NCBI GenBank assembly: GCA_019751915.1
Contig: JAIEMS010000008.1
Coordinates: forward strand, 1-64,000
Length of the DNA stretch: 64,000 bases
Source: Burkholderiaceae bacterium
GTDB lineage: Bacteria > Pseudomonadota > Gammaproteobacteria > Burkholderiales > Burkholderiaceae_C
Direction: 5' to 3'
Part shown: one piece after another, positions 46,407-58,121 of the stretch
Numbering within the stretch: position 1 is the stretch's first letter
How the letters are laid out: each line of letters begins with the position of its first letter
The notes under the pieces: model-generated
Seen by the model: the letters and a program-made list of their open reading frames with translations, nothing else
Databases searched by the model: none
Told to the model about the DNA's origin: nothing
Translations under genes and position numbers: made by a program

Positions 46407-47378
46407 TTGTCCTCTGACCACGCCCCCTGCGACTGCGGCCACAGCCACGGCCCCAAGCACATCTACATCTACTCGCCCTCTAGCGCTGTGCGCGAAAAAG
46501 CGGCATTTCGCCGGGGCATCAAGCGCTTGCAAGCGCTGGGCCACGAGGTAGAAATCGACCCCGATGCCCTCGCCAGCCACACCCGCTTTGCCGGTGACGA
46601 TGCCACGCGGCTGGCAGCCATCCACCGGGCTGCGGCCAGCGGTGCCGATGTCGCACTGATCTCGCGCGGCGGCTACGGCCTGACGCGCATCTTGCCCGCC
46701 ATCGACTACGCCAGCGTAGCCCGCGCCATCGACCGGGGCACGCAGTTTGTCGGCATCAGTGACTTCACGGCCTTTCAAAATGCGGTGCTGGCCCAAACCG
46801 GTGCCGTCACTTGGGCCGGGCCAGCACTGACGGCTGACTTTGGCGTTGAAGGCACACCCGACGACATCATGGAAGCCTGTTTTGACGACCTGCTTTGTGG
46901 TCATGGCGAAGGCGCGGGTTGGCGTTTGCCCCGTCCCAAAGCCACCGAACCCGCCCTGCCCCTCGAGGTGGATATTCCCGCCGGTCGGCTCTGGGGCGGC
47001 AATCTGACGGTGCTGACCTCGCTGGTTGGCACACCTTATTTGCCGCGCGTACCGGGGGGCATTTTGTTCATTGAAGATGTCAACGAACACCCCTACCGCA
47101 TTGAACGCATGCTGACCCAGCTGTTGCATGCGGGGGTGTTGGCCCAGCAAAAAGCCGTGCTGTTGGGGCAGTTCACCCAATTCAAACTGGCCGCGCACGA
47201 CAAAGGCTTTAAGTTGCAAACCGTGGTCGACTGGCTGCGCCAGCAAATCACTGCGCCGGTACTGACCGGCCTGCCCTACGGCCACGTTGCCACCAAAGTG
47301 CTGTTGCCCGTCGGAGCGCAGGTCGATTTGTCGGTGCAAGGGCGCGATGCGCTGCTGTATTGGGGGCACGCCCACTGA
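46407..47378 (+). CDS. LD-carboxypeptidase (peptidase S66, LdcA/MccF-like)
   Basis: 323 residues, cytoplasmic. Nucleophile Ser in FVGISDFTAFQN, Glu in LFIEDVNEHPYRIERM and His in LPYGHVATKVLLPVG form the S66 triad; ISRGGYGLTR is also conserved. Removes the terminal D-Ala of murein tetrapeptides during recycling. The N-terminal tail (DHAPCDCGHSHGPKH) is unusually Cys/His-rich and could bind metal. Apparent TTG start; no in-frame ATG precedes the core. Downstream of tadA by 40 bases. Confidence 0.88.
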   Translation: MSSDHAPCDCGHSHGPKHIYIYSPSSAVREKAAFRRGIKRLQALGHEVEIDPDALASHTRFAGDDATRLAAIHRAAASGADVALISRGGYGLTRILPAIDYASVARAIDRGTQFVGISDFTAFQNAVLAQTGAVTWAGPALTADFGVEGTPDDIMEACFDDLLCGHGEGAGWRLPRPKATEPALPLEVDIPAGRLWGGNLTVLTSLVGTPYLPRVPGGILFIEDVNEHPYRIERMLTQLLHAGVLAQQKAVLLGQFTQFKLAAHDKGFKLQTVVDWLRQQITAPVLTGLPYGHVATKVLLPVGAQVDLSVQGRDALLYWGHAH

Positions 47379-47401
47379 GCTGCCCCCGAACGATCAGCCC
47401 T

Positions 47402-48409
47402 CTACAACGCTCCCTGCCGCGTCACAAGGCCGGTGCTGCGCTGGGCGGCATACAGCCCCAAGCGGACCATGGTGCGGTGGTTCAGTTCGACGCTGGTGGT
47501 GGCGTTCGTCAACGCCGCCGAGATGCGCGGTTTGCCCAAAGCCGTTTGGTGCAGTTTAGGGGTGCGAATGGGCACCCCGTGGTGGTCGAGCAAGCTGGCA
47601 ACCAGCGGCAAATTGGCCTTGTCGCTGCGGCGCAGCACAATGGCAATCTCGCCATTGTCTAGCCGCACCAGCGTACCGGGCGGGCACAGCCCCACGGTAC
47701 GCACCAGCGTGTAGCCCACCTCATCGCGCTGATCGACATCACCGCCCACCAGCGCCCGCACCGAATCGGTCGTGCTGCGACCCGAACGCGACTTGCGCGG
47801 GCTAATCATGGCGGCATAGCGGTCAATGGTGCCCAAGATGCGCGTCAAGCGATCGACATCGCTCAAGTCAATCAGTGGTGTCCGAACTGGCAAAATCACA
47901 TGGTGCTGCCCCACTACGTCCAGCCACAAACTATCGGTGACATACAGACGCGCCAAAATCGCTTGTCCGCTCAGGGGGTGATTGCGAATCGCCTCTTGTT
48001 GCACCGGACTGGGCCGCTCGCGCTGGGCGGCCAATTCATCTTGCAGGGCCGTCATGCCAATGTTCATGGTGATGGCAGCGCGTACCAAGGCGTTGCGTTC
48101 GCGCGTGGGCAAGGCAAACTCGCGCGCCATGATGTGGCACAGCGTGGCGCACACCAGTGCATGCGAGGCACTGTAGCCCACCGTTGAGGTCGAGGCCAAC
48201 TGGAACATCAGGTACAGCGTGGCATCAATATCGTGCGCCACCAAGTCTTGCAACCACCGGTCAAACTGGCGCACTTTGGCCGGAAAGTCCTGCACCTGCT
48301 GTGGTTGCGCCAACAGCATCGACAGGGCCGACTCCAAGTCCGACCACAAACCGAGCAGGTCTTCGTATTCTTCGTCGCGCGCCGGGCGCGCCAGAGGGCT
48401 GGAGCTCAT
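47402..48409 (-). CDS. degenerate HD-GYP-like protein
   Basis: 335 residues. The central helical region follows the HD-GYP layout (SHALVCATLCHIMAREFALP; NHPLSGQAIL; VVGQHH; RILGTIDRYAAMISPRK), but the HD dyad, normally LHDIGK, reads TMNIGM and the GYP motif is gone. A C-terminal part (TVGLCPPGTLVRLDNGEIAI) resembles the tail found in many HD-GYP proteins. Probably not a c-di-GMP phosphodiesterase; it may act as a binding or scaffolding protein. Convergent with ldcA. Confidence 0.75.
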   Translation of the reverse strand: MSSSPLARPARDEEYEDLLGLWSDLESALSMLLAQPQQVQDFPAKVRQFDRWLQDLVAHDIDATLYLMFQLASTSTVGYSASHALVCATLCHIMAREFALPTRERNALVRAAITMNIGMTALQDELAAQRERPSPVQQEAIRNHPLSGQAILARLYVTDSLWLDVVGQHHVILPVRTPLIDLSDVDRLTRILGTIDRYAAMISPRKSRSGRSTTDSVRALVGGDVDQRDEVGYTLVRTVGLCPPGTLVRLDNGEIAIVLRRSDKANLPLVASLLDHHGVPIRTPKLHQTALGKPRISAALTNATTSVELNHRTMVRLGLYAAQRSTGLVTRQGAL

Positions 48410-48427
48410 GGCGGACGGGTGTGGGGG

Positions 48428-49078
48428 CTAGCGGTGCTTTTCCAGCACCATTTGGTCATTGATTTTGGTCATTTGAAAATCGGCCAAAAAACTCTTGCCC
48501 AGCAGCACATAAGGCATTGACTGGGGCGTGACAACGGCCTCCACACCAAACACCTGCACCTCGCCGATGCGTACGGTATCGAGCTTGATACGCCAACCAC
48601 GGGCCAAGCCGTTGGCGGTGCTCAGGCCTACCGGCTGGCCGCTGCGGTAGTTCAGGCCCATGCGGTCGGCATCGGACTGGCCAATCGCCACCGTCGTAGC
48701 CCCGGTATCGACCATAAACTGCATGCTGCGGCCATTGATTTGGCCCTGCTGGGTAAAGTGCCCTCGACTATCGGCCATCAGCACGATGCGCTGGTTGCCA
48801 CCGCGCGAGCCAACGCTCACAGGCGCTTCGCCCAAACGCACGGTGCTGCGCGCGCCGTTGAACTCCAGCACCGCATTGTCAGCGCCCACCGACAGCACCT
48901 TGACTCCTTGGTGGATCTCACCGACCGCAACAGCACGCGGCGCTGCACCATTGACCACCAACAGCACCTTGCTGCCCAAAATGCCACTCAAGGCCACCGC
49001 CTGCGCTTGCGCCACCACTGGGGCCAGCCAAACGCCCGTTAGCAGGCAAGCCCCGAAAAACGCAAGATGGCGGTGCAT
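48428..49078 (-). CDS. retropepsin-like aspartic protease (TIGR02281 type)
   Basis: 216 residues with a signal peptide (ending VVAQAQA). C-terminal half has the single-lobe aspartic protease motif FMVDTGATTVAIG and the later YVLLGKSFL flap region, as in clan AA retropepsin-like proteins. Catalytic Asp present; would act as a dimer, probably in the periplasm. ATG at 49078 is preferred over an earlier TTG. Substrate unknown. Confidence 0.82.
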   Translation of the reverse strand: MHRHLAFFGACLLTGVWLAPVVAQAQAVALSGILGSKVLLVVNGAAPRAVAVGEIHQGVKVLSVGADNAVLEFNGARSTVRLGEAPVSVGSRGGNQRIVLMADSRGHFTQQGQINGRSMQFMVDTGATTVAIGQSDADRMGLNYRSGQPVGLSTANGLARGWRIKLDTVRIGEVQVFGVEAVVTPQSMPYVLLGKSFLADFQMTKINDQMVLEKHR

Positions 49079-49102
49079 GGTGTCCAAGAGATGGGGCCGG
49101 GC

Positions 49103-49588
49103 TTAATCGCGAAAGTTATTGAACGACAGCGGCATATCGGCAATGTCTTTGCGAATCAGCGCCATCGCCGCTTGCAAGTCGTCGCGCTTTGCGCCGGTGA
49201 TGCGGACTTTTTCTTCCTGAATGGCCGCTTGCACTTTGATTTTGCTGTCTTTAATCAGCTTTTGCAGTTTTTTTGCCAATTCGCTCTCGATGCCGTTGCG
49301 CACCTTGATCACTTGCTTGACCTTATCGCCTCCGATTTTCTGCGGCTTACCGATATCCAAAAAGCGCACATCGACATCACGCTTGGTCAGTTTGTTGCGC
49401 AGCAGATCTTCCACTTGGGTCAATTGGAATTCAGCATCACCAAACATGGTGATTTCTTTGTCTTTGAGTTCTACCGCAGCAGAGGTGCCCTTGAAGTCAA
49501 AGCGGGTGCCAATTTCCTTGGATGCATTCTCGACGGCATTCTTGACTTGGACAAAATCGGCTTCACAAACGGTATCAAAAGATGGCAT
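49103..49588 (-). CDS. YajQ family nucleotide-binding protein
   Basis: 161 residues, full-length YajQ (UPF0234): [31 protein letters not shown] and [19 protein letters not shown]. Members bind nucleotides; some bind c-di-GMP and act with transcription factors, which is interesting next to the GGDEF and HD-GYP-like genes here. Divergent from murB. Confidence 0.94.
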   Translation of the reverse strand: MPSFDTVCEADFVQVKNAVENASKEIGTRFDFKGTSAAVELKDKEITMFGDAEFQLTQVEDLLRNKLTKRDVDVRFLDIGKPQKIGGDKVKQVIKVRNGIESELAKKLQKLIKDSKIKVQAAIQEEKVRITGAKRDDLQAAMALIRKDIADMPLSFNNFRD

Positions 49589-49645
49589 GGCGGGGTTCTC
49601 TCCAAAAAACAGGTCACGCCCAAGTCGGGTGCGACAATCGGCCTG

Positions 49646-50719
49646 ATGTTAGTCGAGAAAAACGCATCCTTACAGCCCTACAACACCTTCGGTATCGTTG
49701 CCCGGGCCCCAACACTGGTGCGCATAAGCTGTGCCGATGACCTCCACACCCTGCGCGCCGACCCCATTTTGGGCACCCAGCCTTGGTTTGTGCTCGGGGG
49801 TGGCAGCAACGTCGTGCTGACCGGCGATGTCAAGCCGGTGGTGCTGAAAATAGAAATTTTGGGCCGTCGCTTGGCACAAGAAACCGAGCAGGCATGGATT
49901 GTCGAGGCCGGTGCGGGGGAGTCGTGGCACGACACCGTGGCTTGGACGCTGGCGCAGGGCTGGCCCGGCCTTGAAAATTTGGCGCTGATTCCGGGCACTG
50001 TGGGTGCTGCGCCGGTACAAAACATCGGCGCTTACGGGGTAGAACTGCAAGACCGCTTTCATTCACTCGATGCAGTCGATTTGACCACCGGCCAGTCTTT
50101 CACCCTGAATGCCGCCCAGTGCGCCTTTGGTTATCGCGATTCGGTGTTCAAACATGCCCCGGCCCAGCCGGGCCACAGCGGCAGTTTGCCGCGCGGCATG
50201 GGGCTGGCCGGGCGCGCCGTCATCACGCGGGTGCGCTTTAGTTTGCCCAAGTGCTGGAAGCCTGAACTGAGCTACACCGAACTGGCGCGCCGCAGCACTG
50301 AATCGGGCCATGCCACGGCCACGCCGCAGCAAATTTTTGATTGGGTGTGCGAGATTCGCCGGGCCAAGCTGCCCGATCCGGCAGTGCTGGGCAACGCCGG
50401 GAGTTTTTTCAAAAACCCGACCGTCACGCCCGAGCAGTGCGCTGACATCATTGCCCGCGAACCCCATATCGTCCACTACCCCATGCCCGATGGCAGCATC
50501 AAACTGGCTGCCGGTTGGTTGATTGATGCCTGCGGCTGGAAAGGTAAAACGGTGGGGCAGGCGGCGGTTTATGAAAAGCAAGCGCTGGTGTTGGTCAACC
50601 GTGGGCATGGTGAAACCAGTGTGACCGGCGGCGAAGTCATGACGCTGGCACGGGCCATTCAAACCAGCGTTTACGAGCGCTTTGGCATTCGGCTAGAACC
50701 TGAGCCAGTCATTCTTTGA
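49646..50719 (+). CDS. murB: UDP-N-acetylenolpyruvoylglucosamine reductase MurB
   Basis: 357 residues, long (type I, E. coli-like) MurB. FAD-binding [13 protein letters not shown] and [20 protein letters not shown], catalytic Ser in [10 protein letters not shown] and the C-terminal Glu region (RLEPEPVIL). Second committed step of peptidoglycan synthesis. ATG at 49646 ([17 protein letters not shown]) chosen; the open frame extends upstream antisense to yajQ. Confidence 0.96.
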   Translation: MLVEKNASLQPYNTFGIVARAPTLVRISCADDLHTLRADPILGTQPWFVLGGGSNVVLTGDVKPVVLKIEILGRRLAQETEQAWIVEAGAGESWHDTVAWTLAQGWPGLENLALIPGTVGAAPVQNIGAYGVELQDRFHSLDAVDLTTGQSFTLNAAQCAFGYRDSVFKHAPAQPGHSGSLPRGMGLAGRAVITRVRFSLPKCWKPELSYTELARRSTESGHATATPQQIFDWVCEIRRAKLPDPAVLGNAGSFFKNPTVTPEQCADIIAREPHIVHYPMPDGSIKLAAGWLIDACGWKGKTVGQAAVYEKQALVLVNRGHGETSVTGGEVMTLARAIQTSVYERFGIRLEPEPVIL

Positions 50720-50770
50720 GCAAGCACAGCGGCAGCGCCCCAACTGCCCAAAAAACCGATACGATGGGTG

Positions 50771-50788
50771 ATGAATGTAAAAATTCAT
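50771..50788. promoter_or_regulatory. ATGAAT-N6-ATTCAT dyad upstream of diguanylate cyclase
   Basis: ATGAAT (50771-50776) and ATTCAT (50783-50788) form a perfect inverted repeat 12 bases before the first possible start codon. Could be an operator; no known protein assigned. Confidence 0.35.
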
Positions 50789-50799
50789 GACCTAGCATT

Positions 50800-52251
50800 A
50801 TGGGTTTATTCATGAAAATATTACCATCTACCAAGCTGGCTCTTTTATGGGGTACAGTTTTTCTGTTTGCTATTTGCAATGCAGTTGGTTGGTTTTGGCT
50901 TCACAACAAAACCTATGACGAAGAATATTTAAAGTCAAAAAACGAAGTACAAATGGCAAATCGTGCTTTTGTTGAGCACACCGAGCAAATCATAAACCAA
51001 GCAGATACACTGTTGCAGGCGGTACGTGGATATTATCTGCAATCAGATTCTGTACGCCAGTCTGAAGATTTTATTAAAGGCCTTGGCTTTGATAAAAAAT
51101 TTATTGGCGATGTTTACATTATCGACTCACAAGGCTCCATCGTTATTCCGACGGATGAGCGCAATTCGATCATTAGCAGCAAAAATAGAGATTATTTTTT
51201 ATTTCATTCATCGACACCAGAAGATAAAATTTACATCAGCCCGGTCGGACTGGGTCAAATTACCAAGAAAGAGCAATTTCGCGTTAGCCGTCGCATCAAT
51301 CGACCGGATGGCTCTTTTGGCGGCGTTGTGATGACCCCCATCGAACCTAAAGCATTTGCTAATTATTACCGAAGGCTGCTGCCAAATTCAGACAATGCCG
51401 CTGTTTTGGTCGGAACTCTAGATAAAAAAATGCGTGCCCGCAGCCCAGACCCCTCTAGCGATTTATGGCAAAAACCAATTAACACAGAATTGTGGGATTT
51501 TTTTGCAAAATCACCCAGTGGGGCTTATCGGGGCATCAGCGGCGTTGATGGTATCGAGCGCCAATTTATCTACGATCGTGTCAGCAATTTACCCTTGGTG
51601 ATTGTGACTGGGTTTTCGGACAAAGACGTAGAACACAGCGTTGCCGAAAAAATGCCGGTTATGACGCTGGCAGCGACATCGGCAACACTGATTGTGGTCT
51701 TGCTGGCAGCGATTTTGACAGTGATTGAATTTCAACGCCAGACCATGCAAAAACTGGCAACCATGGATGCGTTGACGGGGATTTTTAACCGTCGATATTT
51801 AATTTCGATTGGAAATCATGAGTTTGCCAGAGCGCGGCGCTATAAAACGCCGCTTTCGTTGATGATGCTCGATATTGACCATTTTAAAGTCATCAACGAC
51901 ACATGGGGCCATCCAGTGGGAGACCGGGTTTTGCAGGCAATGGCTTGCGTTATGACCTCGACAGTACGCAGCCAAGATGTGGTGGGCCGGTTGGGTGGAG
52001 AAGAGTTTTTAATTATTCTCCCTGAAACCGACACCATCAAAAACAAAATGATTGCTGAACGCATTCGGTCTTTGATTGAAGAGTGCTCCTCCGCCCATGC
52101 CGATGACGGTAGCAGAATTCACTTCAAAGTCAGTGTTGGTATTGTGACACTCACACCCGAAGACCCCTCTTTTGATTCTTTTCTCTCTCGGGTTGATAAA
52201 GCGCTTTACCGAGCCAAAGAAACGGGCAGAAACCGGGTGGTAGAAGGTTAA
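50800..52251 (+). CDS. dCache diguanylate cyclase (AT-rich gene)
   Basis: 483 residues (471 if the second Met at 50812 is used, which gives a more typical membrane anchor). Two membrane segments flank a dCache-type periplasmic sensor (YIIDSQGSIVIPTDERN; FRVSRRINRPDGSFGGVVMT), then GGDEF with DALTGIFNRRYL, LGGEEF and inhibitory RSQD. It should make c-di-GMP. Its base composition is clearly more AT-rich than murB and mog on either side, with many A/T third positions, suggesting later acquisition. Confidence 0.9.
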   Translation: MGLFMKILPSTKLALLWGTVFLFAICNAVGWFWLHNKTYDEEYLKSKNEVQMANRAFVEHTEQIINQADTLLQAVRGYYLQSDSVRQSEDFIKGLGFDKKFIGDVYIIDSQGSIVIPTDERNSIISSKNRDYFLFHSSTPEDKIYISPVGLGQITKKEQFRVSRRINRPDGSFGGVVMTPIEPKAFANYYRRLLPNSDNAAVLVGTLDKKMRARSPDPSSDLWQKPINTELWDFFAKSPSGAYRGISGVDGIERQFIYDRVSNLPLVIVTGFSDKDVEHSVAEKMPVMTLAATSATLIVVLLAAILTVIEFQRQTMQKLATMDALTGIFNRRYLISIGNHEFARARRYKTPLSLMMLDIDHFKVINDTWGHPVGDRVLQAMACVMTSTVRSQDVVGRLGGEEFLIILPETDTIKNKMIAERIRSLIEECSSAHADDGSRIHFKVSVGIVTLTPEDPSFDSFLSRVDKALYRAKETGRNRVVEG

Positions 52252-52261
52252 TTTATAACCC
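52247..52261. repeat. GGTTA-N5-TAACC dyad at convergent gene ends
   Basis: GGTTAATTTATAACC spans the overlapping stop codons of the diguanylate cyclase and mog genes. Too short and without a T-run for a strong terminator. Confidence 0.3.
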
Positions 52262-52850
52262 GCACTGCGCTCTTGGGCCGAAAGGCCTTGCACACGGCCT
52301 CACGGGTTTCGAGGTAGGGGCCATCGATCAGGTCAATGCAATAGGGCACCGCAGCAAAAATACCGGGTACTAACTGCGCACCGCTGGCATCTTTCAAGCC
52401 TTCGAGCGTTTCGGCAATCGCTTTGGGCTGGCCGGGCAGGTTGATGATGAGGCTCTGGCCGCGCACCACCGCCACTTGGCGCGACAAAATAGCCGTAGGC
52501 ACAAACTTCAGGCTGATTTGGCGCATTTGCTCGCCAAAACCGGGCATCTCTTTGTGCGCCACGGCCAGTGTGGCCTCGGGGGTCACGTCGCGCAGCGCCG
52601 GGCCAGTGCCGCCGGTGGTCAAGACCAAGCTGCAACCGGCATCGACCAGCTCGATCAGTGTGGCGCTGATGGTGGCTTGTTCGTCGGCAATCAACCGGGC
52701 CTCGAAGGTGATGGGGTTGTGCAACGCCCGCTCCAGCCAGTCTTGCAGCGCGGGCAAGCCTTTGTCTTCGTAAACACCAGCGCTGGCGCGGTCGCTGACA
52801 GAGACGATGCCAATTTTGACGGCATCGGCTACGGCGTTTGCGCTAGTCAT
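52248..52850 (-). CDS. mog: molybdopterin adenylyltransferase Mog
   Basis: 200 residues. KIGIVSVSDRASAGVYEDKG, LTTGGTGPALRDVTPEA and IINLPGQPKAIAETL identify the MogA/MoaB fold; length and C-terminal tail favour Mog. Adenylates molybdopterin before MoeA acts. Separated from the other Moco genes by about 8 kb. Its start overlaps the yjgA stop by 8 bases; its end overlaps the convergent cyclase stop. Confidence 0.92.
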   Translation of the reverse strand: MTSANAVADAVKIGIVSVSDRASAGVYEDKGLPALQDWLERALHNPITFEARLIADEQATISATLIELVDAGCSLVLTTGGTGPALRDVTPEATLAVAHKEMPGFGEQMRQISLKFVPTAILSRQVAVVRGQSLIINLPGQPKAIAETLEGLKDASGAQLVPGIFAAVPYCIDLIDGPYLETREAVCKAFRPKSAVRVIN

Positions 52851-53517
52851 CGTGGGCCTCGTCTGGGTTGTCTGCGCTATCGCGGTCATGGGCACCAGTG
52901 CCGTCCAATTGTTCACGCACCAGCAAAAACAATTCGCGGTAAGCACGGCCTTTGCGCGGTGCCGTGCCTTGCGATTCGGCCACGGTGGCATCGTGCGTTG
53001 AGGGCGCATCTTTGCGTGCTTGGCGAATCAGGGCGCGCAGTTGCTGAATGTCGGTGCCGGGATGGTGGGCAATCCATTCGGCTTGGGCCGTGTCTTGGGC
53101 AATCAGGCGGTCGCGCCACTGTTCGGCCAAGTGCAGCGCCAGCTTGTCGGCTGCGGAGCCGCTGCGCTGCTCTTGCAGGGCGGTGCGTGCGGCGGTAACG
53201 GTGTCTTCGTCGAGCTTGCGCATCAACTTGCCGACGTACTGCATTTGGCGACGCTTGCCCTCAAAATTCGTAATGCGCCGGGCTTCGGCCAGTGCCTCGA
53301 CCAGTTTGTCGGGCAGGCCAATGCGGTTGAACAGGTCAGAGCGCAGCGTCAGCAGTTCTTTGCCCAAGTCTTGCAGTTCGTCGCTTTCGCGCTTGAGGTC
53401 GGTGCGACTGGCATCGTAGGTGCCTTTGAGTTCGGCCTTGAGTTCCAGATCCAGTTCGCTGCCTTCAGCAACGAATTGGCCTTTCACAAAATAGCCTTTT
53501 TTGGGTTTACGTGACAT
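52843..53517 (-). CDS. ribosome-associated factor YjgA/DarP
   Basis: 224 residues, highly charged. Family blocks: SRKPKKGYFVKGQFV, RESDELQDLGKELLTL and NFEGKRRQMQYVGKLMRKLD. Homologues assist late 50S subunit assembly. The family core ends near residue 180; the Asp-rich tail (DNPDEAHDD) is variable. Co-directional with mog. Confidence 0.9.
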   Translation of the reverse strand: MSRKPKKGYFVKGQFVAEGSELDLELKAELKGTYDASRTDLKRESDELQDLGKELLTLRSDLFNRIGLPDKLVEALAEARRITNFEGKRRQMQYVGKLMRKLDEDTVTAARTALQEQRSGSAADKLALHLAEQWRDRLIAQDTAQAEWIAHHPGTDIQQLRALIRQARKDAPSTHDATVAESQGTAPRKGRAYRELFLLVREQLDGTGAHDRDSADNPDEAHDD

Positions 53518-53582
53518 GGTGAAAATGGGGGGAGGTAAAGGCGCACAGGGCCAAGGACGAGCGCAAGTATCATAGCTGCGCC

Positions 53583-55037
53583 ATGAAATCAACACGCCCT
53601 GCCGCTTCCCGCACCCGCCGCGCCGCTCCAGCGACCGCTCCTTCTTCCTTGCAACCCGCCCGCGCCAACGCAGCAGACAGCGGTTTTAGTTACAGCCGTG
53701 CGTTTTTTGAAGACTTGGTCGATCATGCTCTGGGCCACGCCAAAAAACTCGGTGCCACCGATGCCGGAGCCGAAGCCTCTGAGGGCTGCGGCCTGTCGGT
53801 CAATGTCCGCAAGGGCGAACTCGAAACCGTCGAGCGCAACCGCGATAAGTCTTTGGGCATTACGGTGTACCTCGGCCACCGCCGTGGCAATGCCAGCACT
53901 TCGGACTTCTCGCCCGCCGCCATCGAACGCACGGTGCAAGCGGCTTACGACATTGCCCGCTTCACCGCCGAAGACCCGGTGGCCGGTTTGCCCGACGAGG
54001 GCGATATTGCCCCACCAGAATCCCACCGTGATTTGGATTTGTTCCACCCGTGGGCACTGACGAGCGAAGAGGCCGCGCGCATCGCCATCGAGTGTGAAAA
54101 CGCCGCTTTTGCCACCCACAAGCGCATTACCAACAGCGAGGGCGCGGGCGTATCGGCGCAGCAAAGCCATTTTTTCAGCGCCCACACCCACGGTTTTCGC
54201 GGCGGTTACGCCACTTCGCGCCACAGCTTGTCGGTAGCCCCCATTGCAGCCCTGCCGGGCAAAAATGCCGAGATGCAGCGCGATGCTTGGTACAGCTCGG
54301 TGCGCGATGCCGCTGGTTTGGCCTCGCCCGCTGCGGTGGGCCGCTACGCCGCCCAGCGCGCCCTGAGCCGTTTGGGGAGTCGCAAAATTGCCACCACCGA
54401 GTGCCCGGTATTGTTTGAATCGACGCTGGCAGCGGGTTTGCTGGGTGGTTTTGTCCAAGCCATCAGTGGCGGTGCGCTGTACCGCAAGAGCACGTTTTTG
54501 CTCGACTCGCTGGGCAAGAAGGTGTTTCCTAAACACATCGACATTCTCGAAGACCCGTTCATCTTGCGCGGCAAGGGCAGCTCGCCGTTTGACGAAGAAG
54601 GCGTGCGCGTGGCACCGCGCAAGGTGGTCGATGCCGGGCGCGTCGAAGGCTACTTTTTAAGCAGCTATTCAGCGCGCAAGCTGGGCATGAAGACCACCGG
54701 CAATGCCGGTGGCTCGCACAATTTGGTGCTGACCTCGCGGCGCACCAAGGCGGGCGATGATCTGTCGGCCATGTTGAAGAAACTCGGCACCGGTTTGTTT
54801 GTGGTCGAGCTGATGGGCCAAGGCGTGAACTACGTCACGGGCGACTACTCGCGCGGGGCCAGTGGTTTTTGGGTCGAAAACGGCGAAATCGCCTTTCCAG
54901 TGCATGAAATCACCATTGCAGGCAACCTCAAAGACATGCTTCGGGGCATCGAGGCCGTTGGTGCCGATGCCTACAACCACGGTGCCAAAACCGTCGGCTC
55001 CATCCTTGTCAATCGGATGAAGGTGGCGGGCAGTTAA
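53583..55037 (+). CDS. pmbA: metalloprotease subunit PmbA/TldE
   Basis: 484 residues. The TldD/PmbA fold is clear (SVNVRKGELETVERNRDKS, GAGVSAQQSHFFSAHTHGF, RKSTFLLDSLGKKVFP, GQGVNYVTGDYSRGASGFWV). PmbA pairs with TldD, which carries the zinc HExxxH; that motif is absent here as expected. The partner tldD is not in the window. Divergent from yjgA. Confidence 0.93.
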   Translation: MKSTRPAASRTRRAAPATAPSSLQPARANAADSGFSYSRAFFEDLVDHALGHAKKLGATDAGAEASEGCGLSVNVRKGELETVERNRDKSLGITVYLGHRRGNASTSDFSPAAIERTVQAAYDIARFTAEDPVAGLPDEGDIAPPESHRDLDLFHPWALTSEEAARIAIECENAAFATHKRITNSEGAGVSAQQSHFFSAHTHGFRGGYATSRHSLSVAPIAALPGKNAEMQRDAWYSSVRDAAGLASPAAVGRYAAQRALSRLGSRKIATTECPVLFESTLAAGLLGGFVQAISGGALYRKSTFLLDSLGKKVFPKHIDILEDPFILRGKGSSPFDEEGVRVAPRKVVDAGRVEGYFLSSYSARKLGMKTTGNAGGSHNLVLTSRRTKAGDDLSAMLKKLGTGLFVVELMGQGVNYVTGDYSRGASGFWVENGEIAFPVHEITIAGNLKDMLRGIEAVGADAYNHGAKTVGSILVNRMKVAGS

Positions 55038-55137
55038 GGGGCGACACCCTCACTCGCCAGATGGGTGAAGGGGGTTGCCAAAGCACGTTGGCAAGGGGAG
55101 CCGTAAAATGGCCGCTTCCCCCCCACCCCCCATTTTC

Positions 55138-57562
<2,425 letters not shown>

Positions 57563-57564
<2 letters not shown>

Positions 57565-57588
57565 TAGCTATTAAATCAGTAGCAATTG
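57563..57588 (-). repeat. dispersed repeat copy I (left half)
   Basis: On the minus strand TTGCTACTGATTTAATAGCT followed by ACT; it overlaps the ygiQ TAG stop and fills the gap before the copL-like gene. Confidence 0.55.
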
Positions 57589-57627
57589 AAAATTGCCGTG
57601 GCACCTGCGCTGACCTATGATGGCGCT

Positions 57628-58005
57628 ATGCGGCGCGGTCTTTTTTATGTCTGGATGTTGGTGCTGGTGCTTCGGGGCCTGCTGAGCAGCGCTATGGCCG
57701 CCCCGACGGTACCGCCCGCCAGTGACGTGACCCACGCCAGCGCCGCAGCCCTCCAGCACAGCGCGGCACCGCCTGTTGCCGCCTGCCATGAGGCCTGTGC
57801 AGACGCCCCCACCACAGACGGCTGCTGCGCCCAGCACCCGCCCAGCGCAGACTGCGCCAGTTGTGGCATATGCCATTTGACCCCCCTGCTGCCGCAGGGC
57901 TGGCCTGTGCCGCTGCACCTGCCGCCCAGTGCAGTGGCCGCCCCGACCGCAGTGCCATTTCGCAGCGCACCGCCGACACAGGCCCTCAAACCGCCGATTG
58001 CCTGA
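57628..58005 (+). CDS. small exported Cys/His-rich protein, CopL-like
   Basis: 125 residues: signal peptide (MRRGLFYVWMLVLVLRGLLS, cleavage after SAMA), then a segment with seven Cys and several His (ACHEAC, GCCAQH, CASCGICH), then a Pro/Ala-rich tail. Composition and position ahead of a TolC-like gene and a multicopper oxidase resemble CopL-type copper-responsive proteins. Family membership is inferred from pattern, not from a recognised domain. ATG at 57628. Confidence 0.6.
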   Translation: MRRGLFYVWMLVLVLRGLLSSAMAAPTVPPASDVTHASAAALQHSAAPPVAACHEACADAPTTDGCCAQHPPSADCASCGICHLTPLLPQGWPVPLHLPPSAVAAPTAVPFRSAPPTQALKPPIA

Positions 58006-58121
58006 CCTCTGACACACGCCCCAGTGCGCGCGCGTCTGCCCCGCCCCGAGTGCATCAACCCATGTGCTGCGCTGGGCGTGTGCAGCGCCTTTTTGCTGTT
58101 GGTTTTCAGGAGAAATTGTCC

